From: Ligilactobacillus ruminis DSM 20403 = NBRC 102161
GTDB lineage: Bacteria; Bacillota; Bacilli; Lactobacillales; Lactobacillaceae
Length of the DNA stretch: 39,590 nt
NCBI RefSeq assembly: GCF_900113455.1
Contig: NZ_FOPI01000017.1
Span: 14,193-53,782 of the forward strand
Direction: 5' to 3'
Below the pieces are notes generated by a model that was not told where the DNA came from, did not search any database, and saw only the letters and a program-made list of their open reading frames with translations. Positions 33,688 through 39,590 of this stretch are shown here, in pieces (position 1 is the first letter of the stretch; every line of letters begins with the position of its first letter). The position numbers were made by a program, and so were the translations under genes.

Positions 33688-34656
33688 ATGAAAACATCTG
33701 AAAAAGTTCTTCAGCTTCTTTTGAAAAAACAAGCTTTCCTGTCAGGACAAGAACTGGCAGATGAGCTCAATGTTTCAAGAACCGCGGTTTGGAAAGCAAT
33801 TCAGTCGCTTCAAGAAGAAGGTTACCAAATCGAAAGCAAGCCGCGAATCGGGTATCGTTATATTGAAGGCTTGAAACTGAGCGAAGCATCAATCAGACGT
33901 TTTTTGAATCCTGAGCTTGATTTAAATTTTGAAATTTATGATACGATTGATTCCACGAACAATCGCTGCAGTCAAAAGGCCATGGACCCTGAAAAAAAAA
34001 CTCCGCTCGTTGTTATTTCTGACAGTCAAAAAGCCGGCCATGGACGTTACGGCCGCCCTTTTGCCTCACCTGTCGGCGGCGGAATCTACATAAGCATCTT
34101 GCTTGATAATGACGATCCCGATTTCAATCCCGGCCTTTTGACGACTGCAACCGCCATTGCCGTTACCAGAACGATTGAAAAATTAGTTCATGCCAGGTGC
34201 GAAATCAAATGGGTCAACGACGTCCTTGTCGACGGCAAAAAAATCGTCGGCATCTTGACCGAAGGAGTTGCAGATCTTGAAACGCAGCTCATCAAGCATG
34301 TCATCGTCGGAACGGGCATCAACTACCTGACCGATCCGTCAAAATTTCCGGAAGAAATCAGACAACGTGCAGGTTCTCTCAGAAGATACACGCTTGACTC
34401 CGGTGTCAGTCGAAATACCTTCATTGCAAACTATCTCAACGAATTCTTCTCGCTATACCAAAACTATAAAGCAGCTTCATTTATGGATGAATATCGCGCT
34501 CATTCAAATACCATCGGAAAAGACGTCACCATCAACCGCTCTGGTCAAACTTCTGAAGGCCACGTTGCTACCATCGATAATCAAGGACGACTTGTCTTGT
34601 CATCAGGCGAAACGCTTGCTTCAGGAGAAGTTACAAAAATCATAAGCACGGATTAA
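33688..34656 (+). CDS. birA: Biotin-protein ligase/repressor paralogue (copy 2)
   Basis: 322 aa with the same three-part layout as copy 1: winged helix (SGQELADELNVSRTAVWKAI), biotin loop AGHGRYGR (116-123), KWVNDVLVDGKKIVGILTEG, and SH3-like C-terminus (GKDVTINRSG ... SGEVTKIIS). The two copies align without gaps over most of their length and clearly arose by duplication, but have diverged. ATG 33688 has AGAAGG eight nt upstream; a GTG-like extension to 33598 lies within the IS right end. It has no BirA operator of its own; its upstream region is IS607 remnant, which may supply the promoter. Confidence 0.9.
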   Translation: MKTSEKVLQLLLKKQAFLSGQELADELNVSRTAVWKAIQSLQEEGYQIESKPRIGYRYIEGLKLSEASIRRFLNPELDLNFEIYDTIDSTNNRCSQKAMDPEKKTPLVVISDSQKAGHGRYGRPFASPVGGGIYISILLDNDDPDFNPGLLTTATAIAVTRTIEKLVHARCEIKWVNDVLVDGKKIVGILTEGVADLETQLIKHVIVGTGINYLTDPSKFPEEIRQRAGSLRRYTLDSGVSRNTFIANYLNEFFSLYQNYKAASFMDEYRAHSNTIGKDVTINRSGQTSEGHVATIDNQGRLVLSSGETLASGEVTKIISTD

Positions 34657-34699
34657 TCGGCTTTTGATAAAGCAAAATGCTGAAACGGAATTCTGTTTT

Positions 34700-34831
34700 T
34701 TGTCCTAAATGCTAAAGAGTTCAGTATAATTTAAATTAAAGGATGCTGACAAAAAACTATGCCTTGAATTGAAAGAGACTTGAAAAAAACGGATCAGATT
34801 TGCAATCAATTGCAAATCTGATCCGTTTTTT
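34700..34831 (+). ncRNA. Possible short transcript from an orphan promoter to the R7 palindrome
   Basis: TTGTCC-19-TATAAT (34700-34730) is followed about 50 nt later by the perfect palindrome of R7, which would terminate it. No coding frame of substance lies between. The spacer is long, so the promoter is doubtful. Confidence 0.25.
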
Positions 34832-35010
34832 CGTATGCAGGACGATCGTCTTCCATGATGGAAATAAGCCTGTTTTCATTTCCATGAATCAAAACATCCT
34901 ACCCATAAACAAGGGACGACTTTTCCGGTCAAGTCTTAAAAATCGCCATTCTGCCCGTAAGCCAGTCTTGACGCATTGATTGAGCATCTGTTGCTCGACA
35001 CTGCATTTTA
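34783..35010 (-). repeat. Dispersed intergenic repeat, copy R7 (reverse orientation)
   Basis: Core at 34783-34831: arms of 22 bp perfect complementarity (AAAAAACGGATCAGATTTGC continuing AA) around TCAA, the cleanest copy in the window. It then reads CGTATGCAGGACGATCG, CCATGATGGAAATAA, AAAAATCGCC and TGCCCGTAAG, in the order of R4. It ends near GCTCGACACTGCATTTTA, like the AAATGCAG module. Lies between the convergent birA copy 2 and the 35051 gene. Confidence 0.75.
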
Positions 35011-35011
35011 T

Positions 35012-35037
35012 AAAAAAGGCCGGGACACCCCGACCTT
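35012..35037 (-). terminator. Terminator of the 35051-35923 gene
   Basis: Minus strand GGTCGGGGTGTCCCGGCC (one mismatch) followed by TTTTTTA, 14 nt after the stop codon. Confidence 0.75.
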
Positions 35038-35050
35038 TCAATCAAAAATT

Positions 35051-35923
35051 TCAGTAAGCAGAATTATACTTGACAGCATCCAACAGTTTCAAAAAACCAT
35101 CAGAGCTAATGAAAATCATAAATGAACCGATTCCGAAAGAACATAATCCGATGATCCAAAACAAATTTTGGATCGTTGAAACATAATTCATAAACAACGA
35201 ATCAAACTCGACGACTGAATTATCGCTTAAAACTGATTCATTGGACAAAGACACCAACAAAGCAATCAAAACCGTACACAGACTGGCAATGAACAACAAT
35301 TTGCCGAACCAGCGCATAACCTTTTTGCAGTCATTGTCATTAAAAAAATAATATACGAACATCATCGCTACGATGACAAACATCGAAATCAAAGGCATGT
35401 ACTTCATCTTTCTTTTAGCAGAAATAAACAGCTTCTGCGCATCAAAAATACCGGAATTTGCCAATTTTATTCTAAAATATCTGGCAGCATTCTCTTTATA
35501 ATTTGCGTGAAAATTATACAATTGCCGCTGAGTAGCCTTGATGCGCCTGTTTTTGATTGCTTTTCTCAAATTGTCTTCAGACATCTTTGAAAAAAGCTCA
35601 ACGTCGACCAGATTGCTGTTCCCTCTGCAAAAACCCTTTGTGGTCCCAACCAAAAGCTCGCTCATCTGGGTATTGGTCAAAGACATTTCCCGTGCCTGTT
35701 CACTTGAAAAGTCAACGCTTTGTGCACAATATATGAGAACTTCATCATAAATTCTCTTATATTTCTGAACATATTTCGATTGCTCATTTTGTTTTAACAA
35801 ATACGACTCATTTAAAACAGTTCCTTCAAAAGAAATCGAAACAAAGCAAACAACCATGGCAAATATGACTACAAAACCGCACATGAAATCCCGTAGCAGC
35901 ATCTTACCATTTATAAGCGTCAC
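35051..35923 (-). CDS. Unrecognised membrane protein
   Basis: 290 aa. A first membrane helix at about 12-34 is followed by a soluble, charged, largely helical region (about 40-170) with two cysteines. Three more hydrophobic segments follow at about 176-193, 208-227 and 252-275. GTG start with GGGGGAG five nt upstream. No motif I can assign to a family. It stands alone between its terminator and a 213-nt A/T-rich gap before the ABC-F gene. Lower-GC codon use and isolation next to repeat R7 could indicate acquisition, but this is an impression only. Confidence 0.65.
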   Translation of the reverse strand: MTLINGKMLLRDFMCGFVVIFAMVVCFVSISFEGTVLNESYLLKQNEQSKYVQKYKRIYDEVLIYCAQSVDFSSEQAREMSLTNTQMSELLVGTTKGFCRGNSNLVDVELFSKMSEDNLRKAIKNRRIKATQRQLYNFHANYKENAARYFRIKLANSGIFDAQKLFISAKRKMKYMPLISMFVIVAMMFVYYFFNDNDCKKVMRWFGKLLFIASLCTVLIALLVSLSNESVLSDNSVVEFDSLFMNYVSTIQNLFWIIGLCSFGIGSFMIFISSDGFLKLLDAVKYNSAY

Positions 35924-36136
35924 GCCTGCTCCCCCCTAAATCCTAAAAACATGTTAAGCTACGTACACCAGGCATTTCTTATTATCCATTAATCAATTCC
36001 CTACATATTGCTGACTCAAAGAAACACCTCATTAAAGAATAAAGAAACTTTAAATCATAATTTAAGTTTCATTTTATATTTTTAACATGAAATTTCTGTG
36101 AACAGTATATGTCTAAAATGATTTTATTTGTTTTCT

Positions 36137-37765
36137 CTACTTCTCATATAATTTTGCCACTTGCTGCCGAACGATTTCATGAGCCAAAAATTCGTCATAC
36201 GTTGTCTCGGCACGATCAATCGATCCATTGTCAGAAATTTCAACCAAGTGATCGGCAATCGTTGAAATAAACTCGTGGTCGTGCGACGTAAAAATAACTG
36301 AACCATTAAACGATACCAAAGCATCATTTAACGAAGTAATCGATTCAAGATCCAGGTGATTCGTCGGATCATCCAAAAGCAAAGTATTTCCTTGTTCAAG
36401 CATCATCTTGGACAGCATGCAACGCACTTTTTCGCCCCCAGACAAAACTTTGATCTGTTTTTGAATATCATCTCCTGAAAAGAGCATCTTACCCAAAAAT
36501 CCGCGTAAAAAAGTATTATCGTTTTGTTCTTTGGTGGCATATTGTCTGAGCCAATCCAAAATCGACAACTCTTCGTTATTGAAATTTGCATCCAGATCAC
36601 GAGGAAGCGAACTCGTAATCACGGTCTGACCATACTTGACCGTCCCGGTATCTGGTTTGAGCGTTCCTGCCAAAATCTGCATCATGGTCGTCTGTGCCAA
36701 ATCGCTTCTAGACAAAATTGCGGCTTTTTCTCCCGGTCGAATCGTAAAATTGATGTTATCCAAAATTTTTACGCCGTCAATCGTCTTTGAAACGTTCTCC
36801 ACTCTCAATAAGTCATTGCCCAGATCGCGTTGAGATTCAAATTTGACAAACGGATATTTGCGAGAAGAAGGTTTGATATCATCCAAGGTTATTTTTTCCA
36901 GCTGCTTCTTGCGAGAAGTTGCTTGCTTGGACTTTGATGCGTTTGCTGAAAAGCGTGCGATGAAATCATTCAGCTCTTTGATTTTTTCTTCTTTTTTGGC
37001 ATTGGCATCAGCACGCATTTGAGCTGCCAGGCGACTTGACTGAAGCCAGAAGTCATAGTTTCCGACATACATTTTGATTTTGCCGAAATCAACGTCGCAC
37101 ATCTGCGTGCAGACTTGGTTCAAGAAGTGACGGTCATGAGAAACAACAATCACGATCTTGTCATAATCGGCCAAAAAATCTTCAAGCCAGCTGATCGTTG
37201 CAACGTCAAGACCGTTTGTCGGTTCGTCAAGCAAAAGAATGTCCGGGTTTCCGAACAATGCCTGGGCCAGCAAAACCTTGACTTTAAGCGCTTCATCAAG
37301 TTCGCTCATTTTCTTTTCATGCAATTCCTCAGAAATACCAAGCGATTGCAGCAAAGCCGATGCGTCGGCTTCCGCATTCCACCCGTCCATTTCGGCAAAC
37401 TGTGCTTCAAGCTCGCCTGCTCTGACGCCGTCTTCTTCGGTAAAATCAGCTTTGGCATACAAAGCCTCCTTTTCCTGCATGATTTCGTAAAGCTTCGTAT
37501 GTCCTTGAATAACGGTTGACATGACGGTAAAATCTTCAAAAGCAAAGTGATTTTGGTTAAGACTTGAAATTCTCTCATTCGTTCCAATCGAAATCGTTCC
37601 CGTCGTCGGCTCAAGCTGACCCGAAAGAAGTTTCAAAAATGTTGATTTGCCCGCACCGTTTGCTCCGATAATTCCATAGCAGTTTCCGGGCGTGAATTTC
37701 AAATTTACTTCATCGTACAATAGACGTCCGGAGAAGTTCAAACTAACATCTGTTACAGTAATCAA
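36137..37765 (-). CDS. ABC-F ATPase (YkpA/YbiT-like) with one degenerate ATP site
   Basis: About 542 aa, two nucleotide-binding domains and no membrane part; ABC-F proteins act on the ribosome. NBD1 has Walker A GANGAGKST (34-42) and LLLDEPTNGLD, but its signature reads LDEAL (about 156-160) where LSGGE is expected. The interdomain linker is basic (about 250-300). NBD2 has signature LSGGEKVR (441-448) but Walker A is SRSDLAQTT (352-360), lacking the lysine. Its Walker B is LLLDDPTNHLD with Asp for Glu. NBD1 Walker A pairs with NBD2 signature, so one composite site looks intact and the other wholly lost. TTG 37765 follows GAGGAA. A longer frame to 37852 is unlikely. Confidence 0.88.
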   Translation of the reverse strand: MITVTDVSLNFSGRLLYDEVNLKFTPGNCYGIIGANGAGKSTFLKLLSGQLEPTTGTISIGTNERISSLNQNHFAFEDFTVMSTVIQGHTKLYEIMQEKEALYAKADFTEEDGVRAGELEAQFAEMDGWNAEADASALLQSLGISEELHEKKMSELDEALKVKVLLAQALFGNPDILLLDEPTNGLDVATISWLEDFLADYDKIVIVVSHDRHFLNQVCTQMCDVDFGKIKMYVGNYDFWLQSSRLAAQMRADANAKKEEKIKELNDFIARFSANASKSKQATSRKKQLEKITLDDIKPSSRKYPFVKFESQRDLGNDLLRVENVSKTIDGVKILDNINFTIRPGEKAAILSRSDLAQTTMMQILAGTLKPDTGTVKYGQTVITSSLPRDLDANFNNEELSILDWLRQYATKEQNDNTFLRGFLGKMLFSGDDIQKQIKVLSGGEKVRCMLSKMMLEQGNTLLLDDPTNHLDLESITSLNDALVSFNGSVIFTSHDHEFISTIADHLVEISDNGSIDRAETTYDEFLAHEIVRQQVAKLYEK

Positions 37766-37836
37766 TTTAGTTCCTCGCTTTTTTTTATTTCTTCCTAATT
37801 TACCATGACATCGCTTCTTTGTAAACTCGCTGCAGC

Positions 37837-37864
37837 AAAAAAGCCCCCGCATTCAGCAAGAGCT
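37837..37864 (-). terminator. Terminator of the YczE-like gene
   Basis: Minus strand AGCTCTTGC/GCGGGGGCT (9 bp with G-T pairs) around TGAAT and followed by a T tract, 6 nt after the stop. Confidence 0.7.
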
Positions 37865-37870
37865 TCGTCA

Positions 37871-38539
37871 TTATTCCAAATTACGGTGTTTAAGGTCCGG
37901 AAAGACGATTTTGTCAAAGACACCGACAAGTCCTCCCTGAAACAGCAGCGCAAAAACGGTTCCGATGTTGATTGCATAAATCTGATGCGTCAATGCATAC
38001 GAAACGCTGATTGCAATGATCGGCGGCATGAAGACAACCAACTGAGCCAATGAAGAATTTCCTTTAAAAAATTTAAAACGCACGATCTGCATCAAGTCGT
38101 CCGCAGGATGCAGCATCCAATTGATTCTTTGATAGATCGAGATTGCAACTGAAATGAACACGACCCCCATGCAATCAAGCACTATGCGTAAAAAAATCGG
38201 CAAACTCGTAATGCCGACGTTGATCAAAAGCGGAGAAAATGCCCCAACCAATGTCGAAAAAGGAACCATAAAAATGAAGTTACCGATGATTCGTTTCACG
38301 TCAATCTTATTTAATAAAATCACGTTCGTAATAATGATCAAGACGCCAAAGATGAACAACATCATGCTGAGCGAAATAGGCGTCACGTCAGAGATGTTGA
38401 CCGCTGCAGCCGTCCATAGCGCACTTCCCAAATTCAGTGATACGGTCAAGGCATTGCCCAAACAGTTGAACATCAAAGAAACAATAAAATAAATCAAAAG
38501 CCTGACATTCGACAGCTCTTTGTTTTGTGTGGCCTGCAC
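37871..38539 (-). CDS. YczE/YitT-like integral membrane protein
   Basis: 222 aa with five to six helices; the first reads LLIYFIVSLMFNCLGNALTV, followed by SLNLGSALWTAAAVNISD, a pattern seen in YczE/YyaS-type proteins of Firmicutes. No defined function. GTG 38539 has GAAGAAGG seven nt upstream. A longer frame to 38689 would pass through the extended -10 promoter and overlap the divergent gene at 38667, so it is rejected. Confidence 0.75.
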   Translation of the reverse strand: MQATQNKELSNVRLLIYFIVSLMFNCLGNALTVSLNLGSALWTAAAVNISDVTPISLSMMLFIFGVLIIITNVILLNKIDVKRIIGNFIFMVPFSTLVGAFSPLLINVGITSLPIFLRIVLDCMGVVFISVAISIYQRINWMLHPADDLMQIVRFKFFKGNSSLAQLVVFMPPIIAISVSYALTHQIYAINIGTVFALLFQGGLVGVFDKIVFPDLKHRNLE

Positions 38540-38573
38540 AAAAAAACCTTCTTCCCATTTTGATACGCGGTCA

Positions 38574-38582
38574 ATTATATCA
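38574..38582 (-). promoter_or_regulatory. Extended -10 promoter of the YczE-like gene
   Basis: Minus strand TTGTGATATAATT, TGA followed by TATAAT, 35 nt before the GTG start. It is identical over 13 bases to the PanT-like promoter. Confidence 0.6.
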
Positions 38583-38622
38583 CAAAATTCAAGCCGCATT
38601 CTCAGAAAATTCTTCAGCATCG

Positions 38623-38631
38623 TGGTAAAAT
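38623..38631 (+). promoter_or_regulatory. Candidate extended -10 for the small divergent gene
   Basis: TGG followed by TAAAAT, 36 nt before ATG 38667. No -35 recognised. Confidence 0.4.
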
Positions 38632-38666
38632 AAAATTGCAGGCAATAATATGAAAGGGTGATTTCT

Positions 38667-38888
38667 ATGAGCGAAAACATATTTTTCAACCCTGGCGATT
38701 CAATCGCCAGCGATTTCGATTTTAATAAAGCATACGTTTCAGCACAAATTTATCGACATAAGGCAGAAAAGCCGGTTCTCATCGTCCAGGAAAAAGATGG
38801 TCACCCATATTTCATTTTCGATGAAGATGCCGCGATTGCTCAGGAAACGGCTGAAGCAAAGAAGTTTTCGATTATCAAAAAAATTTAG
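38667..38888 (+). CDS. Small hypothetical protein
   Basis: 73 aa, soluble, slightly acidic, with alternating strands in KPVLIVQEKDGHPYFIFDED and a helical end. I do not recognise a family. ATG 38667 has GAAAGGG eight nt upstream, preferred over the in-frame GTG 38658 which overlaps that site. Divergent from the YczE-like gene with a shared 127-nt promoter region. Confidence 0.65.
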   Translation: MSENIFFNPGDSIASDFDFNKAYVSAQIYRHKAEKPVLIVQEKDGHPYFIFDEDAAIAQETAEAKKFSIIKKI

Positions 38889-38971
38889 CCAGGAAAACGT
38901 CAGTCATCTTAATTCGTTGGTCTTGGCCATTTCTTCATAAGATCCAGTCCGTGAATCATCAATCCTAAACT

Positions 38972-38998
38972 AAAAAAGAGGCCGGGAAAAATTTCCCG
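38972..38998 (-). terminator. Terminator-like hairpin before repeat R8
   Basis: CGGGAAA/TTTCCCG with a 2-nt centre. On the minus strand it continues GCCTCTTTTTT, so it would stop transcription arriving from the IS256 side. Confidence 0.6.
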
Positions 38999-39249
38999 TT
39001 TCTTACTTAAATTAAATGAAATACCGAACGAAGGCGGTCGATTTTCGATTGAATTTGTAAGGTATTTTTTTGATTTTAGCATCTAAAAACTATCTTTTTC
39101 CAAAAAAACGGCACTGATCAACCAATTCAGCCAAAATCTCATCCAGATTTACAGACAACGCTCCACTTTTCCCAATGTGTCCGTAAACAGCAGTTATTTT
39201 TCCAAATGCAGTGCTGCGCATCGGGTTATGCTCGTAAAATTCAAGTCAA
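38998..39249 (+). repeat. Dispersed intergenic repeat, copy R8 (left half, cut by IS256)
   Basis: The first module ATTAAATGAAATACCGAACG with AAGGCGG repeats 5016-5060 with few changes. TGTGTCCGTAAACAGCA (39178) repeats R3, and AAATGCAGTGCTGC (39210) repeats R2. The core palindrome expected next is absent; IS256 sequence begins instead. No gene is visible in 38889-39412. Confidence 0.65.
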
Positions 39250-39327
39250 GTCCTAATTTGTGTGTAAAATATTTTTTCCCAGGCACAAGTTGTGCAGGGG
39301 ATGCGAATGCATCCATGTCTGTCCATT

Positions 39328-39407
39328 ATCACTCTTGAAGGAGCTGTCAAGGGTGCGCCATCTGCGCACCTCGAAGAGGTTCCCTTGACAGCTTCGGAAA
39401 GAGTGAT
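39328..39407. repeat. Nested inverted repeats behind the IS256 transposase
   Basis: Two 26-bp arms at 39328-39353 and 39382-39407 share ATCACTCTT and AGCTGTCAAGGG but differ in the five central bases (GAAGG against TCCGA). Between them are GGTGCGC/GCGCACC and CCTC/GAGG hairpins. A further GGATGC-GAAT-GCATCC hairpin is at 39299-39314. Confidence 0.75.
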
Positions 39408-39412
39408 ACACC

Positions 39413-39590
39413 TTACGCAGCTCTTAGTTTTTGTTGTTCCTCTGCCAATTCTTTTAGTTCAGCAACCGTCTTAGACTTGATCATTTTTGCGTAGGTTGCC
39501 GGACTGAATATGGCTTTCTTGGAGCTAACGACATCGTTTCTTTCCAACAGAACGGAACCCATCAGCCGCATCAGCGAGTTCTCGTTTGGG
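39413..39590 (-). CDS. IS256-family transposase, C-terminal fragment (runs off window)
   Basis: 58 residues ending in EQQKLRAA: PNENSLMRLMGSVLLERNDV, then SSKKAIFSPATYAKMIKSK. The PNE-SL-RL-G-VL-ER-D pattern is typical of the C-terminus of lactic-acid-bacterial IS256/mutator transposases. The catalytic DDE part is beyond the window, so completeness is unknown. A plus-strand frame at 39292-39474 is only its antisense. Confidence 0.8.
   Translation of the reverse strand, partial: PNENSLMRLMGSVLLERNDVVSSKKAIFSPATYAKMIKSKTVAELKELAEEQQKLRAA

Larger units (their letters stand above)
39250..39590 (-). mobile_element. IS256-family element, transposase end only
   Basis: The minus strand carries the C-terminus of a mutator-type transposase, a hairpin region, and an end near 39250-39269 reading TTTTACACACAAATTAGGAC, similar to terminal repeats of IS256-family elements. 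The other end is outside the window. Confidence 0.7.

Noticed and set aside
36000-36030. Tiny frame on the minus strand after GAGGTG (MSQQYVGN)
   Set aside because: Eight codons, no regulatory structure or terminator around it; not distinguishable from chance.
39292-39474. Plus-strand 60-codon frame at the window end
   Set aside because: It lies antisense to the IS256 transposase end and its hairpins, has no ribosome site, and reads as low-quality protein.

Overview
The window looks like chromosome of a low-to-moderate-GC member of the Lactobacillaceae. Reasons: a recognisable rpoE (RNA polymerase delta)-pyrG-murA-rho-rpmE2 neighbourhood, TnpB/IS607-type and IS256-type elements, AGGAGG-type ribosome binding sites, a guanine riboswitch before xpt-pbuX, and an ECF vitamin transporter S subunit. 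The species cannot be named from sequence alone. TTG and GTG starts with a good ribosome binding site are unusually frequent.

Layout: 1-3500 (minus strand) is purine salvage (guanine riboswitch, xpt, pbuX) followed by a degenerate PurK-like protein. 3543-4830 is a GH73 cell-wall hydrolase and a PanT-like ECF S subunit. 5263-7993 holds a YbaK-type deacylase and a fused MacB-like ABC exporter. 8489-12609 is an aromatic-supply operon, transketolase-DAHP synthase-DHQ synthase. It is preceded at 12627-12947 by a consensus promoter, a 19-residue leader peptide with six aromatic codons in a row, competing RNA pairings and an intrinsic terminator: a ribosome-mediated attenuator, and the most striking find here. 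12966-18154 holds a YjdF-like membrane protein, an AraC regulator truncated by an IS607-like element with an intact TnpB, and copAZ copper export. 18460-28240 is the housekeeping block rpmE2-rho-murA, an HrtBA-like ABC exporter on the opposite strand, pyrG with a CTP-type GGG-start attenuator, rpoE, a DUF1934 protein, an HD phosphohydrolase and a DUF3899 protein. 28430-31456 is an orphan small-RNA candidate and a lipoprotein-YibE/F operon. 31534-34656 has two BirA paralogues separated by a decayed IS607 copy; the first has a BirA-type operator. 35051-38888 has an unrecognised membrane protein, an asymmetric ABC-F ATPase, a YczE-like membrane protein and a small hypothetical protein. The window ends inside an IS256-family transposase.

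A dispersed intergenic repeat family, with a core palindrome around TTTGCAAT...ATTGCAAA that is also a bidirectional terminator, occurs in at least six complete or half copies, mostly between convergent genes, plus separate flanking modules near both window ends. Several genes show lost or replaced key residues: PurK-like (ATP-grasp residues), MurA (Asp in place of the fosfomycin-target Cys) and the ABC-F protein (one whole composite ATP site degenerate).
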